This document shows, piece after piece, positions 1 to 8,933 of a stretch of DNA of 64,000 nucleotides. The notes under the pieces are model-generated. The model was given only the letters and a program-made list of their open reading frames with translations. It ran no database searches and was not told the origin of the DNA. Position numbers and translations under genes: made by a program. Position 1 is the first letter of the stretch. Each line of letters begins with the position of its first letter. Origin of the DNA: Psychrobacillus vulpis. GTDB lineage: Bacteria; Bacillota; Bacilli; Bacillales_A; Planococcaceae. The stretch lies in NCBI RefSeq assembly GCF_006861825.1, contig NZ_VDGI01000001.1, forward strand, positions 1 to 64,000, written 5' to 3'.

Positions 1-90
1 AAATTCTTCGCCCGTGGAAAGCGAGCGGTAAGCTTCGGAAAACTACGGGGGAACTTCATTAAAAGTGAAACTATATGGACTTTTTCAGTG
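1..90 (-). repeat. Partial copy of an interspersed GC-rich repeat
   Basis: Positions 9-43 and 76-88 are near-identical, in reverse complement, to 44626-44660 and 44585-44597. Both copies share the word CTGAAAAAGTCCA followed by a segment containing CCGAAGCTTACCG and a CGGGCGA end. The block is GC-rich in an AT-rich genome and holds no gene. The copy diverges or is cut near the window start. It lies downstream of ptsI; the remaining bases to 226 show nothing clear. Confidence 0.6.
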
Positions 91-226
91 GCCTCCGGAA
101 AGGGAGCCGTTTCAACGATTTTCTTATCTATTGGAATATTTAACAACCTCATCTGGCAACTCCGAATTATAGGTAGTATTTCAGTGCCTTCTATGAATGA
201 AATACACTCTTTTCTACTAACCCTAG

Positions 227-1936
227 TTAAATAAGAATATTTTTAACATATTCCTCAACTTCTTTTGCCGTTGTTAAGCTTAATATAGACTCCATATGAG
301 GCATTAATTTTTCCTTAGATAATCGTGCAATTCGAGAACGTGCACTTAAAATGGATGATGCACTCATAGAAAATTCATCTAGCCCTAATGCTAAAAGTAT
401 TGGAATGGCTACCTCATCTCCAGCCATCTCCCCACACATCCCTACCCATTTACCATTACAATGTGCTGCATCTATCACCATTTTAACAAGTCTTAAAATG
501 GCAGGATGGTAAGGCTGATACAAATAAGAAACTCTTTCATTCATACGGTCTGCTGCGAATGTATATTGGATTAAATCGTTTGTTCCAATAGATAAGAAAT
601 CTGCTTCCTTTGCAAACAAATCTGCAATGATTGCTGCAGAAGGAGTTTCAACCATCATTCCTATTTCCATTTTTTCAGAAACAGGAATCCCATTATCTAT
701 AAGTTTTTGTTGTTCTTCCAACAGTAACTTCTTTGCTTCCCTAAATTCATCCAGCGTTGCAATCATGGGAAACATAATCTTTAAATTACCATACACACTT
801 GCTCTTAATAACGAACGTAACTGATTACGAAAAATATGTTGTTGGTCCAAGCATAATCGAATTGCTCGATAACCTAAAAACGGGTTCATTTCATTTGCTA
901 GGTTTAAATAAGGCAGCTCTTTATCTCCACCTATATCTAATGTACGAATGACAGTAGGTTTGCCTTCCATTTTCTCAAGAACTTTTTTATAAGCAGTAAA
1001 TTGCTCTTCCTCATTAGGTAGTTCTTGTCGATCCATATATAAAAATTCTGTACGAAATAAACCGACCCCATCCCCACCGTTTGTAACAATAGCTTCAATA
1101 TCTTCTGGTGTACCAATATTACCAACAATTTTAACGTGATGACCGTCTGCACTAACACTTGGAAGCGAAATATACGGATGGAGTAACTGACCTTCCTGTT
1201 CAAAATCCTTTTGTGCAGTTAGATAAAATTCCTTCACTTCTTCTGTTGCATCAACAATAACCTTTCCGCTCTTTCCATCAACAATAACCGATGTACCATG
1301 CTTGATATTCTTCGTTGCTGTTTTTGTACCTACGACGGCTGGAATTTCCATTGAACGTGCCAAAATAGCCGAGTGAGATGTTCTTCCGCCAATATTTGTG
1401 ACAATTCCTTTCACATATTGTTTATCTAATTGCGCTGTCATAGAAGGCGTTAAATCCTCCGCAACAATAATAACTTCTGTTGATAATCGACTGTAATCTG
1501 GAAGCTCTATATGTAATAAATGAGCTAGTAATCTTTTGGCAACATCTCGAATATCTGCAGCTCGTTCCTTCATATAATCACTTTCCATCGACTCAAACAG
1601 GTTAATATACATCGTAGATACTTCATCTAAAGCAAATTCTGCATTAACTTGTTGTTTTATCTTCCCTACAATTGCTGAAAACATTTCAGGATCTTCTAGT
1701 AATAGCAAATGTGCAGAAAAGATTCCTGCTTTCTCTTCTCCAAACTTGAGCATTGCTGACTCATGTATTACTTCTAGCTCCAACTTTGTTTTTGCAACTG
1801 CATCTTTTAATCTTTCTATTTCAGCATCTATCTCACTAATTTCAACTTTTTCAAAAGACAAAGTAGGCTCAACTAAGCAATAAGCATTTGCTATTGCGAT
1901 GCCATTAGAAACAGCGATTCCATTAATTTCTAACAT
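227..1936 (-). CDS. ptsI: PTS enzyme I (phosphoenolpyruvate-protein phosphotransferase)
   Basis: Cytosolic first enzyme of the sugar phosphotransferase system; it autophosphorylates from PEP and passes phosphate to HPr. At 569 residues it has the normal family length. The phosphohistidine motif GGRTSHSAI places the active His near residue 188, in the swivelling domain after the N-terminal HPr-binding helices. The C-terminal TIM-barrel PEP-binding half shows [22 protein letters not shown] and the catalytic-Cys loop GMCGEMAGD. The ATG overlaps the ptsH stop by 7 nt, indicating translational coupling. It is last in the ptsH-ptsI unit. Confidence 0.98.
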   Translation of the reverse strand: MLEINGIAVSNGIAIANAYCLVEPTLSFEKVEISEIDAEIERLKDAVAKTKLELEVIHESAMLKFGEEKAGIFSAHLLLLEDPEMFSAIVGKIKQQVNAEFALDEVSTMYINLFESMESDYMKERAADIRDVAKRLLAHLLHIELPDYSRLSTEVIIVAEDLTPSMTAQLDKQYVKGIVTNIGGRTSHSAILARSMEIPAVVGTKTATKNIKHGTSVIVDGKSGKVIVDATEEVKEFYLTAQKDFEQEGQLLHPYISLPSVSADGHHVKIVGNIGTPEDIEAIVTNGGDGVGLFRTEFLYMDRQELPNEEEQFTAYKKVLEKMEGKPTVIRTLDIGGDKELPYLNLANEMNPFLGYRAIRLCLDQQHIFRNQLRSLLRASVYGNLKIMFPMIATLDEFREAKKLLLEEQQKLIDNGIPVSEKMEIGMMVETPSAAIIADLFAKEADFLSIGTNDLIQYTFAADRMNERVSYLYQPYHPAILRLVKMVIDAAHCNGKWVGMCGEMAGDEVAIPILLALGLDEFSMSASSILSARSRIARLSKEKLMPHMESILSLTTAKEVEEYVKNILI

Positions 1937-2199
1937 TCTTCACCAATCCCATGAGAAATAATTACATTAGTCACCTTACTCATTAATGCTTCTGCATCTG
2001 CACCTTCAGCTGAAATAGTTATAACTGATCCTGTAGGAATAGATTGAGTCATTACTGCCATAATAGATTTTAAGTTTGCAGATTTACCGTTATAAATAAG
2101 CTCTACATTTGATGTAAATGGTGTTACAGCAGCAACTATTAATGCAGAAGGTCTGGCATGTACACCTTCTAAAGTAGTAATTTTAAATGTTTTTTCCAT
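1930..2199 (-). CDS. ptsH: Phosphocarrier protein HPr
   Basis: Small 89-residue phosphocarrier linking enzyme I to the sugar-specific EII components. The active-site motif GVHARPS carries the phosphorylated His at residue 14. The regulatory serine lies in LKSIMAV (Ser45 here, Ser46 in usual numbering), the site for HPr kinase in Firmicutes, so the protein should also serve CcpA-dependent catabolite repression. A good site (GGAGG) lies upstream. The overlap with ptsI shows the usual ptsHI pair. A hairpin separates it from the EIICB gene, so its transcription is either partial read-through or from a promoter I could not identify. Confidence 0.98.
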   Translation of the reverse strand: MEKTFKITTLEGVHARPSALIVAAVTPFTSNVELIYNGKSANLKSIMAVMTQSIPTGSVITISAEGADAEALMSKVTNVIISHGIGEEC

Positions 2200-2222
2200 T
2201 ATTCAACCTCCAATAGTTATAT

Positions 2223-2267
2223 AAAAAGCTGTTTAATGAAGGAATAATCCTTGTTAAACAGCTTTTT
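2223..2267 (-). terminator. Intrinsic terminator after EIICB gene
   Basis: Arms AAAAAGCTGTTTAA and TTAAACAGCTTTTT flank a smaller inner AAGG/CCTT stem, giving a T-run on the minus strand. It sits just after the EIICB stop and before ptsH, so it probably reduces read-through into ptsHI. Confidence 0.8.
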
Positions 2268-2294
2268 CAATCTGGTATATAAAACTAATTAATG

Positions 2295-3743
2295 TTATTT
2301 GCGCATTTTTTCAATTTCATCTGCTACAAATTGTACATTTGTTCCAACGATTACTTGAATACTTTGTGGTCCTACAACATTAATACCAGGAACACCAGTA
2401 TCCTTGATCTTCTTTTGGTCTACTGAATCCATATTTTTTACTTCCACACGTAGACGAGTTGCACAGAAATCAACAGAAACTACGTTATCGTCTCCACCTA
2501 AACCTTCGTAAATTTCAGATGCCATAGCAGTGAATTTGTTGCCTGCTGTAGTGCTTGTTTCTCCGCCCTGATCTTCATAATCTTCATCGTCACCTCTACC
2601 TGGTGTTTTCAAATCGAATTTCACGATTAAGTATCTAAATAAGAAGTAGTAAATGAGTCCAAATACTAAACCTTGTACGAGTAACATATAAGGTTGGTTC
2701 GCGAGTGGATTTGCTAAGCTTAAGGAAAAGTCTATAAACCCTGCACTAAAACCAAATCCAGCAGTCCATTGAAACGTTGCGGCAATGAACAAAGATAGAC
2801 CAGTTAATACGGCATGCACTACATAAAGAGCTGGCGCTAAAAACATAAATACAAATTCAATAGGCTCTGTCACACCTGTAAAAAACGAAGCAAATCCAGC
2901 GGCTAACATTAATGCTGCAATTTGTTTTTTTCTATTTGTTTTAGCAGTATGATACATTGCAAGAGCAGCTGCTGGTAATCCAAACATCATGATTGGAAAG
3001 AAACCAGCCTGATACATACCAGTGACTCCTTTGACACCAGATCCATCCAAAAACTTTCCGATATCATTAATCCCTATGGTGTCAAACCAGAATATGTTAT
3101 TTAAAGCATGGTGCAAACCAGTTGGAATTAGCAAACGGTTAAAGAATCCGTACAAACCAGCTCCAACCGAACCTAACCCACTTATTGCTTCTCCAAAAGA
3201 AACTAACCAACCAAAGAAAATAGGCCATATGATGAATAACACACCTGAAACTACAAGCATTGAAACAGCGGACATAATTGGAACGAGTCGTTTTCCGCTA
3301 AAGAATGCTAAGAAATCCGGTAGTTTCGTCTGACTAAATCGATTGTACATAATGGATGCTACAATCCCTGAAAGTATTCCGATAAAGGCATTCCCTATTT
3401 TACCGAAAGCGGGGTCAACATTTGCTACATCTATCCCTTGATACATAGCTACCGAACCTGATGATAACAAGGTCGTGACTACTAAAAATGCAACCAACCC
3501 ACTTATTGCTGCAGAACCATCTTTAGCTTTAGACATTCCTAGAGCAACCCCAACTGCAAATAAAATTGGGATATTGTCTATAATCGAAGCCCCGCCTTTT
3601 ATTAAGAAAGCAGCTAACACATTTCCTGAACCCCAACCATCGTGGTCAATCCAATATCCAATACCCATCAAAATTGCCGCTGCTGGTAAAACAGCTACAG
3701 GTAGCATTAAAGAACGACCGAGCTTTTGAAGATATTTCATCAT
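2295..3743 (-). CDS. PTS EIICB permease, N-acetylglucosamine/glucose type
   Basis: Membrane permease that imports and phosphorylates an amino sugar or glucose. The first ~380 residues form a multi-spanning EIIC domain with family motifs PVAVLPAAA, KLPDFLAFFSGKR and IPTGLHHALNN. An acidic linker leads to an EIIB domain, with the phosphorylated cysteine in VDFCATRLR (about residue 427). No fused EIIA is present; the separate EIIA gene lies upstream. The motif set is closer to NagE/NagP than to PtsG, so N-acetylglucosamine is the likelier substrate, but specificity cannot be fixed from sequence. It lies in the same direction as ptsHI, in the order often seen for ptsGHI. Confidence 0.9.
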   Translation of the reverse strand: MMKYLQKLGRSLMLPVAVLPAAAILMGIGYWIDHDGWGSGNVLAAFLIKGGASIIDNIPILFAVGVALGMSKAKDGSAAISGLVAFLVVTTLLSSGSVAMYQGIDVANVDPAFGKIGNAFIGILSGIVASIMYNRFSQTKLPDFLAFFSGKRLVPIMSAVSMLVVSGVLFIIWPIFFGWLVSFGEAISGLGSVGAGLYGFFNRLLIPTGLHHALNNIFWFDTIGINDIGKFLDGSGVKGVTGMYQAGFFPIMMFGLPAAALAMYHTAKTNRKKQIAALMLAAGFASFFTGVTEPIEFVFMFLAPALYVVHAVLTGLSLFIAATFQWTAGFGFSAGFIDFSLSLANPLANQPYMLLVQGLVFGLIYYFLFRYLIVKFDLKTPGRGDDEDYEDQGGETSTTAGNKFTAMASEIYEGLGGDDNVVSVDFCATRLRVEVKNMDSVDQKKIKDTGVPGINVVGPQSIQVIVGTNVQFVADEIEKMRK

Positions 3744-3854
3744 TGTTACTCAACTCCAATTCATAGTTTTCTAGTAATCAATTAAATAAATATAAAATAA
3801 TAGCAATTCCTTTAATAAACATTCAGTACGGAGTGCATGTAGCTAAATTAATTC

Positions 3855-3983
3855 CTAGAGCATTTGAAGCCTCTCCAAAATGATTGCTCCTTTTCGAACA
3901 GTTTGATGTGAACCTCCTCCCTTTAGTTTCATCGTATAGAAATGAAATGCGATATAGGATGCTTCTTCTACAGGCATTTCAAC
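3855..3983 (-). pseudogene. Remnant of a PRD-type transcription antiterminator C-terminus
   Basis: The minus strand encodes an open 42-codon stretch beginning VEMPVEEASYIAFHFYTMK and ending in a stop. The EEASYIAFHF pattern resembles the second PRD domain of BglG/LicT/GlcT antiterminators, where a conserved His sits in a (E/D)xxYIAxHx motif. A stop codon lies directly upstream and there is no start or RNA-binding domain, so this is a 3' fragment. Its place just before a PTS EIIC gene is where glcT-type regulators normally sit. The family call is by eye only. Confidence 0.45.
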
Positions 3984-4007
3984 TTAATACGGCTCGTTAA
4001 CAGTAAT

Positions 4008-4490
4008 TTATTTTGATGAAGTAACCATTATCACGGTTTCTCCCATTAGGCATTCTTTTGTACCTTCATGTTGAACTTTTTTTTCTGCACTATTTGTAAT
4101 TACGATGGGTGTGATAATACTTTTGGCATGATCACGAATATATTCCCAATCTACTTCGATTAGTAATTGCCCAATAGAAACTCGATCTCCTGTTTTAACA
4201 GTAACTGTAAAGCCTTGTCCTTTTAGGGAAACTGTTTCCAAACCAATATGAATGAGAACCTCTGTACCATCATTTGATAGAAGCCCAATTGCATGTTTGG
4301 TTTCTGAAATTAGAGTAATTGTACCTTCTATAGGAGCATGAATATTACCGTTCTTAGGCATTATCGCAATTCCTTCTCCCATCATTTTTTGACTAAAAAC
4401 TGGATCGGGAACCTGGTCTAGTGTAAGTATTTCTCCAGTGACAGGTGCATAAATTTGTAATTTACGTTTATTAAAGAATTTTGTTAGCAT
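4008..4490 (-). CDS. PTS EIIA(Glc)-type domain protein
   Basis: Soluble 160-residue EIIA of the glucose family, passing phosphate from HPr to a EIIB domain. The fold-defining features are IYAPVTGEI at the start, the two active-site histidines in ETKHAIGL (His66) and VLIHIGLETV (His81), and the following GxGF element. It probably serves the EIICB encoded 265 bp downstream, which lacks its own IIA. A good AAGGAGC site lies upstream of the ATG. Two hairpins lie further upstream. The gene could equally supply other IIA-less permeases, as single EIIA proteins do in related bacteria. Confidence 0.92.
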   Translation of the reverse strand: MLTKFFNKRKLQIYAPVTGEILTLDQVPDPVFSQKMMGEGIAIMPKNGNIHAPIEGTITLISETKHAIGLLSNDGTEVLIHIGLETVSLKGQGFTVTVKTGDRVSIGQLLIEVDWEYIRDHAKSIITPIVITNSAEKKVQHEGTKECLMGETVIMVTSSK

Positions 4491-4578
4491 GTTTTTGCTC
4501 CTTTGTATCCATCATTTGTTGGAAGATAAAAAATTCGTATAACTCATATATATTGCGCAATCATAAAGTACAGAACAT

Positions 4579-4635
4579 AAAAAGGCATGAGGTAAATGAA
4601 AGAGTTGAAAAACTCTCCACAATTACCGTCATGCC
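4579..4635 (-). terminator. Two-tier hairpin terminator or attenuator upstream of EIIA
   Basis: On the minus strand GGCATGA and GGTAA pair with TTACC and TCATGCC, enclosing a second AGAGTT/AACTCT stem, then a run of five T. It lies about 90 nt before the EIIA start and after another terminator, so it is either a back-up terminator of the S-layer gene or an attenuator in the EIIA leader. Confidence 0.55.
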
Positions 4636-4656
4636 GGAAATCTATTGGACAAGCAA

Positions 4657-4701
4657 AACCCCATCCACCGTTTGAATTTCTCAACCGATGGAGGGGGTTT
4701 A
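4657..4701 (-). terminator. Terminator of the S-layer/YcdB gene
   Basis: Arms around AACCCCCTCCA and TGGATGGGGTTTT form a long stem with a short loop, ending in a T-run on the minus strand, 28 bp beyond the stop codon of the gene at 4729. Confidence 0.75.
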
Positions 4702-4728
4702 ACCGATAAATTACATTTTGTCTATATT

Positions 4729-6951
4729 TTAATAGCGTAGTTCGTTTCCTTTTTCAGATATTTCATGAGCAAGTCGAATTGTTGAAACGGCTAACTCTGC
4801 ATATGTCACTTCTCGATCAGGGTTAAAGTGCTTTTTATCAGCCTCTAGCAGTCCCATAGAGTTAACTAAAGCAACATAACCAATGTATTCATTTTGAATT
4901 TTATTTGCATCTGCAAAATCCAGTTTATAAATACTACTATGTTTAGCTGCTTGCTCAAGTCCTAGAATTCGAATATACCAAGCTGCTAGCTCTTCTCTTT
5001 TGATAGGAGCATCCACATCAAAGCCCTTACTATTTGGTTGAATAATGCCCATTTCCACGGCACGTTCAATCACTTGATATAAAGGATGTTTAGAATCTAT
5101 ATTGTTAAACGTTTGGCTCTTGTCTTCTTGTTCAGAATTATATCTGTCTTCATAAAAATAAGTCAGAGAATTGATGATAATTTTTAGTGCTTCCCCTTTT
5201 GTAACAGACGCATCTCCATTAAATTTCTTAGTATCTTTAATGTCTAAAACCTTAGCTTTTATTAGATAGTTAAGTTCCTCTTGTGCCCAAGGATGTGAAA
5301 TGGAAGATGAATTTTTCTCATCGAACAAGCTACTCCATTTCCCTGTGTTGGCATCTAGAAAACTAAACGAATCTTCATTAAATACCGGTAAATATACTAG
5401 ATCATAGTGATGTTTGTTTTCGCTTGTATCTGATTTCATATAATTAAGTTTTAGACTTAATGTCTTTTGCAGAATAGCTTTTGCATTTTCCTCTGAAATA
5501 ACTTTATCAATAGATGGCCATTTTTCCTCCTCTTGATAACTAACATTCAGACTGTTTAACGAACCGTCACCAGCAATACTAACATTAATTTGATCGCCTA
5601 TCACTGCAATACCATTTACAATTCGTGGGAATGAGAACTGATAAATGCCTTGTCTTTCTTCAAAATAAGCTTCTTCAAAAGGCATAGCATAATTGTGTAA
5701 ATAAGATGGAACCCACTCTTTTAAATATCCTACTGCTTTTGTTAGAGCTTCTTCCTGAGTAAGAGCATTTTCTTTTTTAGGAGTCTCTCCAAGTTGTTCT
5801 AAAATATGGGTTTTCATATCACTATACTGAACAATCTCACCCGTTTTTTTATTTATTTCTAGATGTGTTCCAGAACCACCACTTGCATATTGATACATAT
5901 ATTGAACACTAATAACTTCTTGTCCGTTATAATTTTTTATCTCGTTGATCGATTCAATGTTTAATTTAACCTTATCGGATTTTATATTAAGAAATTGTTC
6001 AGCAATTTTCTTTGCTTGTTCCAAAGTAACTCCATTTTGCTTTGGTGGTAATGGATTAGCTGAAAGTTTCTCAATCTTTGTCGACTTAGGAATATCTTCT
6101 GAGTAACCGTTTGCTGTTAGCCACTTACCGGTGGATGCTTGAACTCCACGCAATTTTGTTGTTGGTTGATAAACGAGCTGAACGCTACGCTCACCCGTTC
6201 TGTAATCAGTATTCACTTGGTATTGCAAATCAACCGAAAGATTTTCTTTCACTTTCTCTAATATCTCATTTTTATCTTTTACTTGTTTTACATCATCAAA
6301 AGTAGAAACGTTCTTCTCGATAGGGTTTCTGTAAAGATTGACAATTTCACCATTACCTAATACTGATACTCCTATTGTTTGATCCGATATGGAGACTTGG
6401 TTTTTAGTACTAGTAAATGAAAAAGAGTAACGAATCGGCTCTGTTAATATTTGACTTGGAAAAAAGATTTCAGGGTCTGTCTCAAGCTGATATTCCTCTC
6501 CACCCAAAAATTCCTTTACAAAATCATCCGCAATTTTCCTAGCCTCTTCTTTTGAGACCTTTGCAGGAAATAGAGCATCTTTTTCAACTGGTGGTTGGTA
6601 GTAAAATTGCTCCATTTCTAACTCTTCTCCAACAAACGAAACATTTCCATATACTCTTTTCCCATTAATTACTTTAGTAAAGGATAAATCGTATCGTAAT
6701 TGATCATTCTCTTGAAAAAAGTTGCCACTATTCATATGAAAGTCACTACTCGATAAAAAGTCAAACTTCTTTGGGAACAATTCTTGGAACTTTTTAATTA
6801 ATTCGGTTTTAGATATTACTTTTTCTGTAGAAGCGAATTGTACTTGTTTAGGCTGTTCATTCATAGAAGTTGAAGCACTTGCAATAGACGAAAACATTCC
6901 AAAGGTTAAAGCAGAAGATGTTAATATAATACCAAATTTCTTTAATCTCAT
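4729..6951 (-). CDS. Secreted YcdB/YcdC-repeat protein with C-terminal SLH domains
   Basis: Exported cell-surface protein of 740 residues. It starts with a signal peptide (MRLKKFGIILTSSALTFGMF, cleavage near SIASAS). The middle (about 30-560) holds repeated PepSY/YcdB-like segments, recognisable by recurring patterns such as EARKIADDFV, EQAKKIAEQFL and ENAKAILQKTL followed by beta strands. Three SLH domains follow (about 565-735), including FNGDASVTKGEALKIII and FNPDREVTYAELAV, which should anchor it to secondary cell-wall polymer. Function is unknown; PepSY-type repeats are often linked to protease inhibition or envelope homeostasis. A possible promoter lies at 6978-7006 and a GGGGG ribosome site before the ATG. 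It is monocistronic. Confidence 0.85.
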   Translation of the reverse strand: MRLKKFGIILTSSALTFGMFSSIASASTSMNEQPKQVQFASTEKVISKTELIKKFQELFPKKFDFLSSSDFHMNSGNFFQENDQLRYDLSFTKVINGKRVYGNVSFVGEELEMEQFYYQPPVEKDALFPAKVSKEEARKIADDFVKEFLGGEEYQLETDPEIFFPSQILTEPIRYSFSFTSTKNQVSISDQTIGVSVLGNGEIVNLYRNPIEKNVSTFDDVKQVKDKNEILEKVKENLSVDLQYQVNTDYRTGERSVQLVYQPTTKLRGVQASTGKWLTANGYSEDIPKSTKIEKLSANPLPPKQNGVTLEQAKKIAEQFLNIKSDKVKLNIESINEIKNYNGQEVISVQYMYQYASGGSGTHLEINKKTGEIVQYSDMKTHILEQLGETPKKENALTQEEALTKAVGYLKEWVPSYLHNYAMPFEEAYFEERQGIYQFSFPRIVNGIAVIGDQINVSIAGDGSLNSLNVSYQEEEKWPSIDKVISEENAKAILQKTLSLKLNYMKSDTSENKHHYDLVYLPVFNEDSFSFLDANTGKWSSLFDEKNSSSISHPWAQEELNYLIKAKVLDIKDTKKFNGDASVTKGEALKIIINSLTYFYEDRYNSEQEDKSQTFNNIDSKHPLYQVIERAVEMGIIQPNSKGFDVDAPIKREELAAWYIRILGLEQAAKHSSIYKLDFADANKIQNEYIGYVALVNSMGLLEADKKHFNPDREVTYAELAVSTIRLAHEISEKGNELRY

Positions 6952-7257
6952 TTAAATAATCCCCCTTTTTTTAGTAACATATACATCGTACACCATATTT
7001 TGTAAATTACAAACGTAAGTTTTTTAAATTTTATGCACAATTTATGAAGCTATCAATAAATTCCTATGTATAGGTATTTAGTTAGCCCATTAGCCAATTG
7101 ATTTACATTTGATCAAATCATAGATCAATGTTATTATCTTCCTTTCTTGGTGGTAGTAAGCAAATCTATAAATATTATGTTAGCAAGTATAGGAACATTC
7201 CTATTTTTTCTAACTGTTTGCATTGCCCTCTTCTTAAAGTGTTATTATGTACGATTG
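6952..7257. other. Intergenic region with a candidate promoter for the SLH gene
   Basis: Reading the minus strand, TTTACA (7001-7006) and TATATG (6978-6983) are separated by 17 bp, a plausible SigA promoter about 25 bp before the SLH gene. The rest is AT-rich with scattered short inverted words such as TTGATC/GATCAA and no supported gene. Confidence 0.35.
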
Positions 7258-7296
7258 CAAAAAAAAAAGAGGAAGAAATTTCTCCCTCTTTCTTGA
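7258..7296 (-). terminator. Terminator of first DUF1292 gene
   Basis: AAAGAGGGAGAAA pairs with TTTCTTCCTCTTT and is followed by a long T-run on the minus strand directly after the stop at 7301. Confidence 0.75.
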
Positions 7297-7300
7297 CCAT

Positions 7301-7576
7301 TTATTGTTCTTCAGCTACTTGGAAAGCTGAAGATACTTTCACAAATTCCTCTTCACTCTCAATCATGGATAATTCTTCGTCTTCTTCCACTCTTAAAAAG
7401 AATATATCAATATCCTCTGTAGAATCTTCTTGAATATCCTCGACAAAGCTAACTGCCACGTAGTCAGCTTCTTCCACTGTTAGCAAACCAAGAACTTCCA
7501 TTTCTTGCTCCTGTTCGTTTTCATCTAGCACCATAAAAATGTCGCCAACTTGGATTTTACCTTTATTTTCTTCCAT
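7301..7576 (-). CDS. DUF1292 family protein (paralogue 1)
   Basis: Acidic 91-residue cytosolic protein of the DUF1292 (YrzB-like) family. The family pattern is clear: KIQVGDIFMVLDENEQEQEMEV, then VAVSF and IDIFFLRVEEDEEL, describing a small beta-rich fold. A strong GAGGAGG site lies upstream. It is paralogous to the protein at 8534-8821, with most of its core identical in pattern, and lies on the same strand with sspH and a forward hypothetical gene between. No biochemical role is established for the family; do not infer more than a conserved Firmicutes protein. Confidence 0.85.
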   Translation of the reverse strand: MEENKGKIQVGDIFMVLDENEQEQEMEVLGLLTVEEADYVAVSFVEDIQEDSTEDIDIFFLRVEEDEELSMIESEEEFVKVSSAFQVAEEQ

Positions 7577-7743
7577 TCTAATTTCCTCCTCACACTATTT
7601 TTGCATAGTTCCTATTTTAACTTACATTTGATTATCTACTATTATTGGTTTTTTAGCAAAGTAAAAATAAGTAGTACCTCTCAAAATGACAATATTAAAA
7701 TTTTCTACTTGCAATAATAGAATCATTTCAATATCGTATCACT

Positions 7744-7790
7744 AGAAAACTGCACACTAATTGTTTGTGTTTAACAATTGGTGTGCAGTT
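7744..7790 (-). terminator. Terminator of sspH
   Basis: Arms AACTGCACAC and GTGTGCAGTT (7748-7757 and 7781-7790) extend inward with AATTGTT/AACAATT; a T-run follows on the minus strand. Confidence 0.8.
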
Positions 7791-7829
7791 AAAAAGTGGT
7801 GGTTTCTTTAAGGGAAATACATGTCTAAA

Positions 7830-8009
7830 TTACTGTTCAACTAAGCTTGTTATAGAAACGCTTTGTTTCTCATTTGGTTCTTTAAGGAAATGGATTGTAG
7901 CTGTTCCACTTTGACGATCCACATGCTCGATGTAAATATTTTCTCCATTATAGGTTACATTGATCATAACTGGCGAAATAGAAACTTCTTGTGCTCGTTG
8001 TGCATCCAT
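7830..8009 (-). CDS. sspH: Small acid-soluble spore protein, H type
   Basis: Minor spore-core protein of 59 residues. It begins MDAQRAQEVSISPVMINV and shows YIEHVDRQSGTATI and VSITSLVEQ, the full-length pattern of B. subtilis SspH. A longer reading starting at 8054 is open, but the perfect AAAGGAGGTGG site lies 6 nt before the ATG at 8007-8009, so the short start is preferred. Such genes are normally expressed in the forespore under SigF or SigG; I did not identify a convincing promoter. It is the best direct evidence here that the organism makes endospores. Confidence 0.9.
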   Translation of the reverse strand: MDAQRAQEVSISPVMINVTYNGENIYIEHVDRQSGTATIHFLKEPNEKQSVSITSLVEQ

Positions 8010-8182
8010 TGAAGCCACCTCCTTTTGATTTTCAATAGTTATAATATTGTTCAAAATGACTTAGATATACTCTTTAAAGTCTTTTGTTATTTTATCCCAT
8101 GTGCCAAAAATACTTTGAGATTAAAACCCCTATTTTCGGATATAGTATGTAAAGGGATTGATCAAGTTAGGGGTGATAATAA

Positions 8183-8467
8183 ATGAAACTTGAACATACG
8201 ATAAAATTTACATTTCAGATGGAGAATGACAATGGTCAGCTAGTAGTAAAAGGGGAAATTGAGGGAGAATCTGAAGTTCCAAATTATGATGATTTAAAAT
8301 TCCAAGGAATAATTGCTTTGCTAAATTCTATAGATCAACAGAACTTTAGCGAATCAGGGAATCATCCTTTATTCAAACATTACATAGATGAAATAGAAGA
8401 AACGATAAGTGAGATAATAAAACATAATCAATTTCAAGGCAAATCCGAATGCCGTGATGGATTATAA
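8183..8467 (+). CDS. Conserved-looking hypothetical protein
   Basis: I do not recognise a family for this 94-residue acidic protein. It is predicted soluble with no signal or membrane segment: a beta-rich first half (HTIKFTFQMENDNGQLVVKG) and an amphipathic helical tail (HYIDEIEETISEIIKHNQF). A ribosome site AGGGGTGA lies 8 nt before the ATG. It is divergent from sspH and convergent with the second DUF1292 gene. Codon use matches its neighbours, which favours a real gene. Confidence 0.6.
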   Translation: MKLEHTIKFTFQMENDNGQLVVKGEIEGESEVPNYDDLKFQGIIALLNSIDQQNFSESGNHPLFKHYIDEIEETISEIIKHNQFQGKSECRDGL

Positions 8468-8496
8468 CTAGTCTTACCGCGATAAAAGCATCTATA

Positions 8497-8526
8497 AAAA
8501 GGAGAAGAGATATTCCCCTCTCCTTT
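8497..8526. terminator. Hairpin terminator between convergent genes
   Basis: AAAGGAGAAGAG pairs with CCTCTCCTTT. A T-run follows on the minus strand, serving the DUF1292 gene at 8534; it may also slow the forward transcript. Confidence 0.65.
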
Positions 8527-8533
8527 CCATCAT

Positions 8534-8821
8534 TTATTCTTCTTCCATGCCTTCTTGTGCTTCTAAAAATGCCGCAGATACTTTCTCAAATTCTGCGTCA
8601 GTATCTATTTCTGCTAACTCCTCACCATCTTCAATTCGGAAAAAGTATATATCTACCTCTTCCACTGTTTCTTCTTGCGCATCATCCGCAAATGCAACAG
8701 CAGCATATTCCTTATCTTCAATTGTTAACAGACCGATTACTTCCATTTCTTGCTCCCTATCCTCTTCATCCATTACAGTAAGGATTTCTCCAACTTCAAT
8801 GCCACCCATTTTCTCTTCCAT
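8534..8821 (-). CDS. DUF1292 family protein (paralogue 2)
   Basis: Second DUF1292 protein, 95 residues from the chosen start (MEEKMGG). The reading frame opens earlier, at 8860, but TAAGGAGGG lies just before the ATG at 8819-8821 and the upstream codons do not match the paralogue. It shares GxIEVGEILTVMDEEDREQEM, then YAAVAFADDAQEE and DIYFFRIEDGEEL with the gene at 7301-7576, showing a local duplication. It is rich in Glu and Asp. No function is known for the family. Confidence 0.85.
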   Translation of the reverse strand: MEEKMGGIEVGEILTVMDEEDREQEMEVIGLLTIEDKEYAAVAFADDAQEETVEEVDIYFFRIEDGEELAEIDTDAEFEKVSAAFLEAQEGMEEE

Positions 8822-8933
8822 TCCTATTCCCTCCTTACATTTTTTCGAATAAAAGATCACTAATTATTCTACCCTTCAAACTGTCGATTACCCCTAAAGT
8901 GGTTACTATTTTTTCGTACAGCTTTCTACCATA

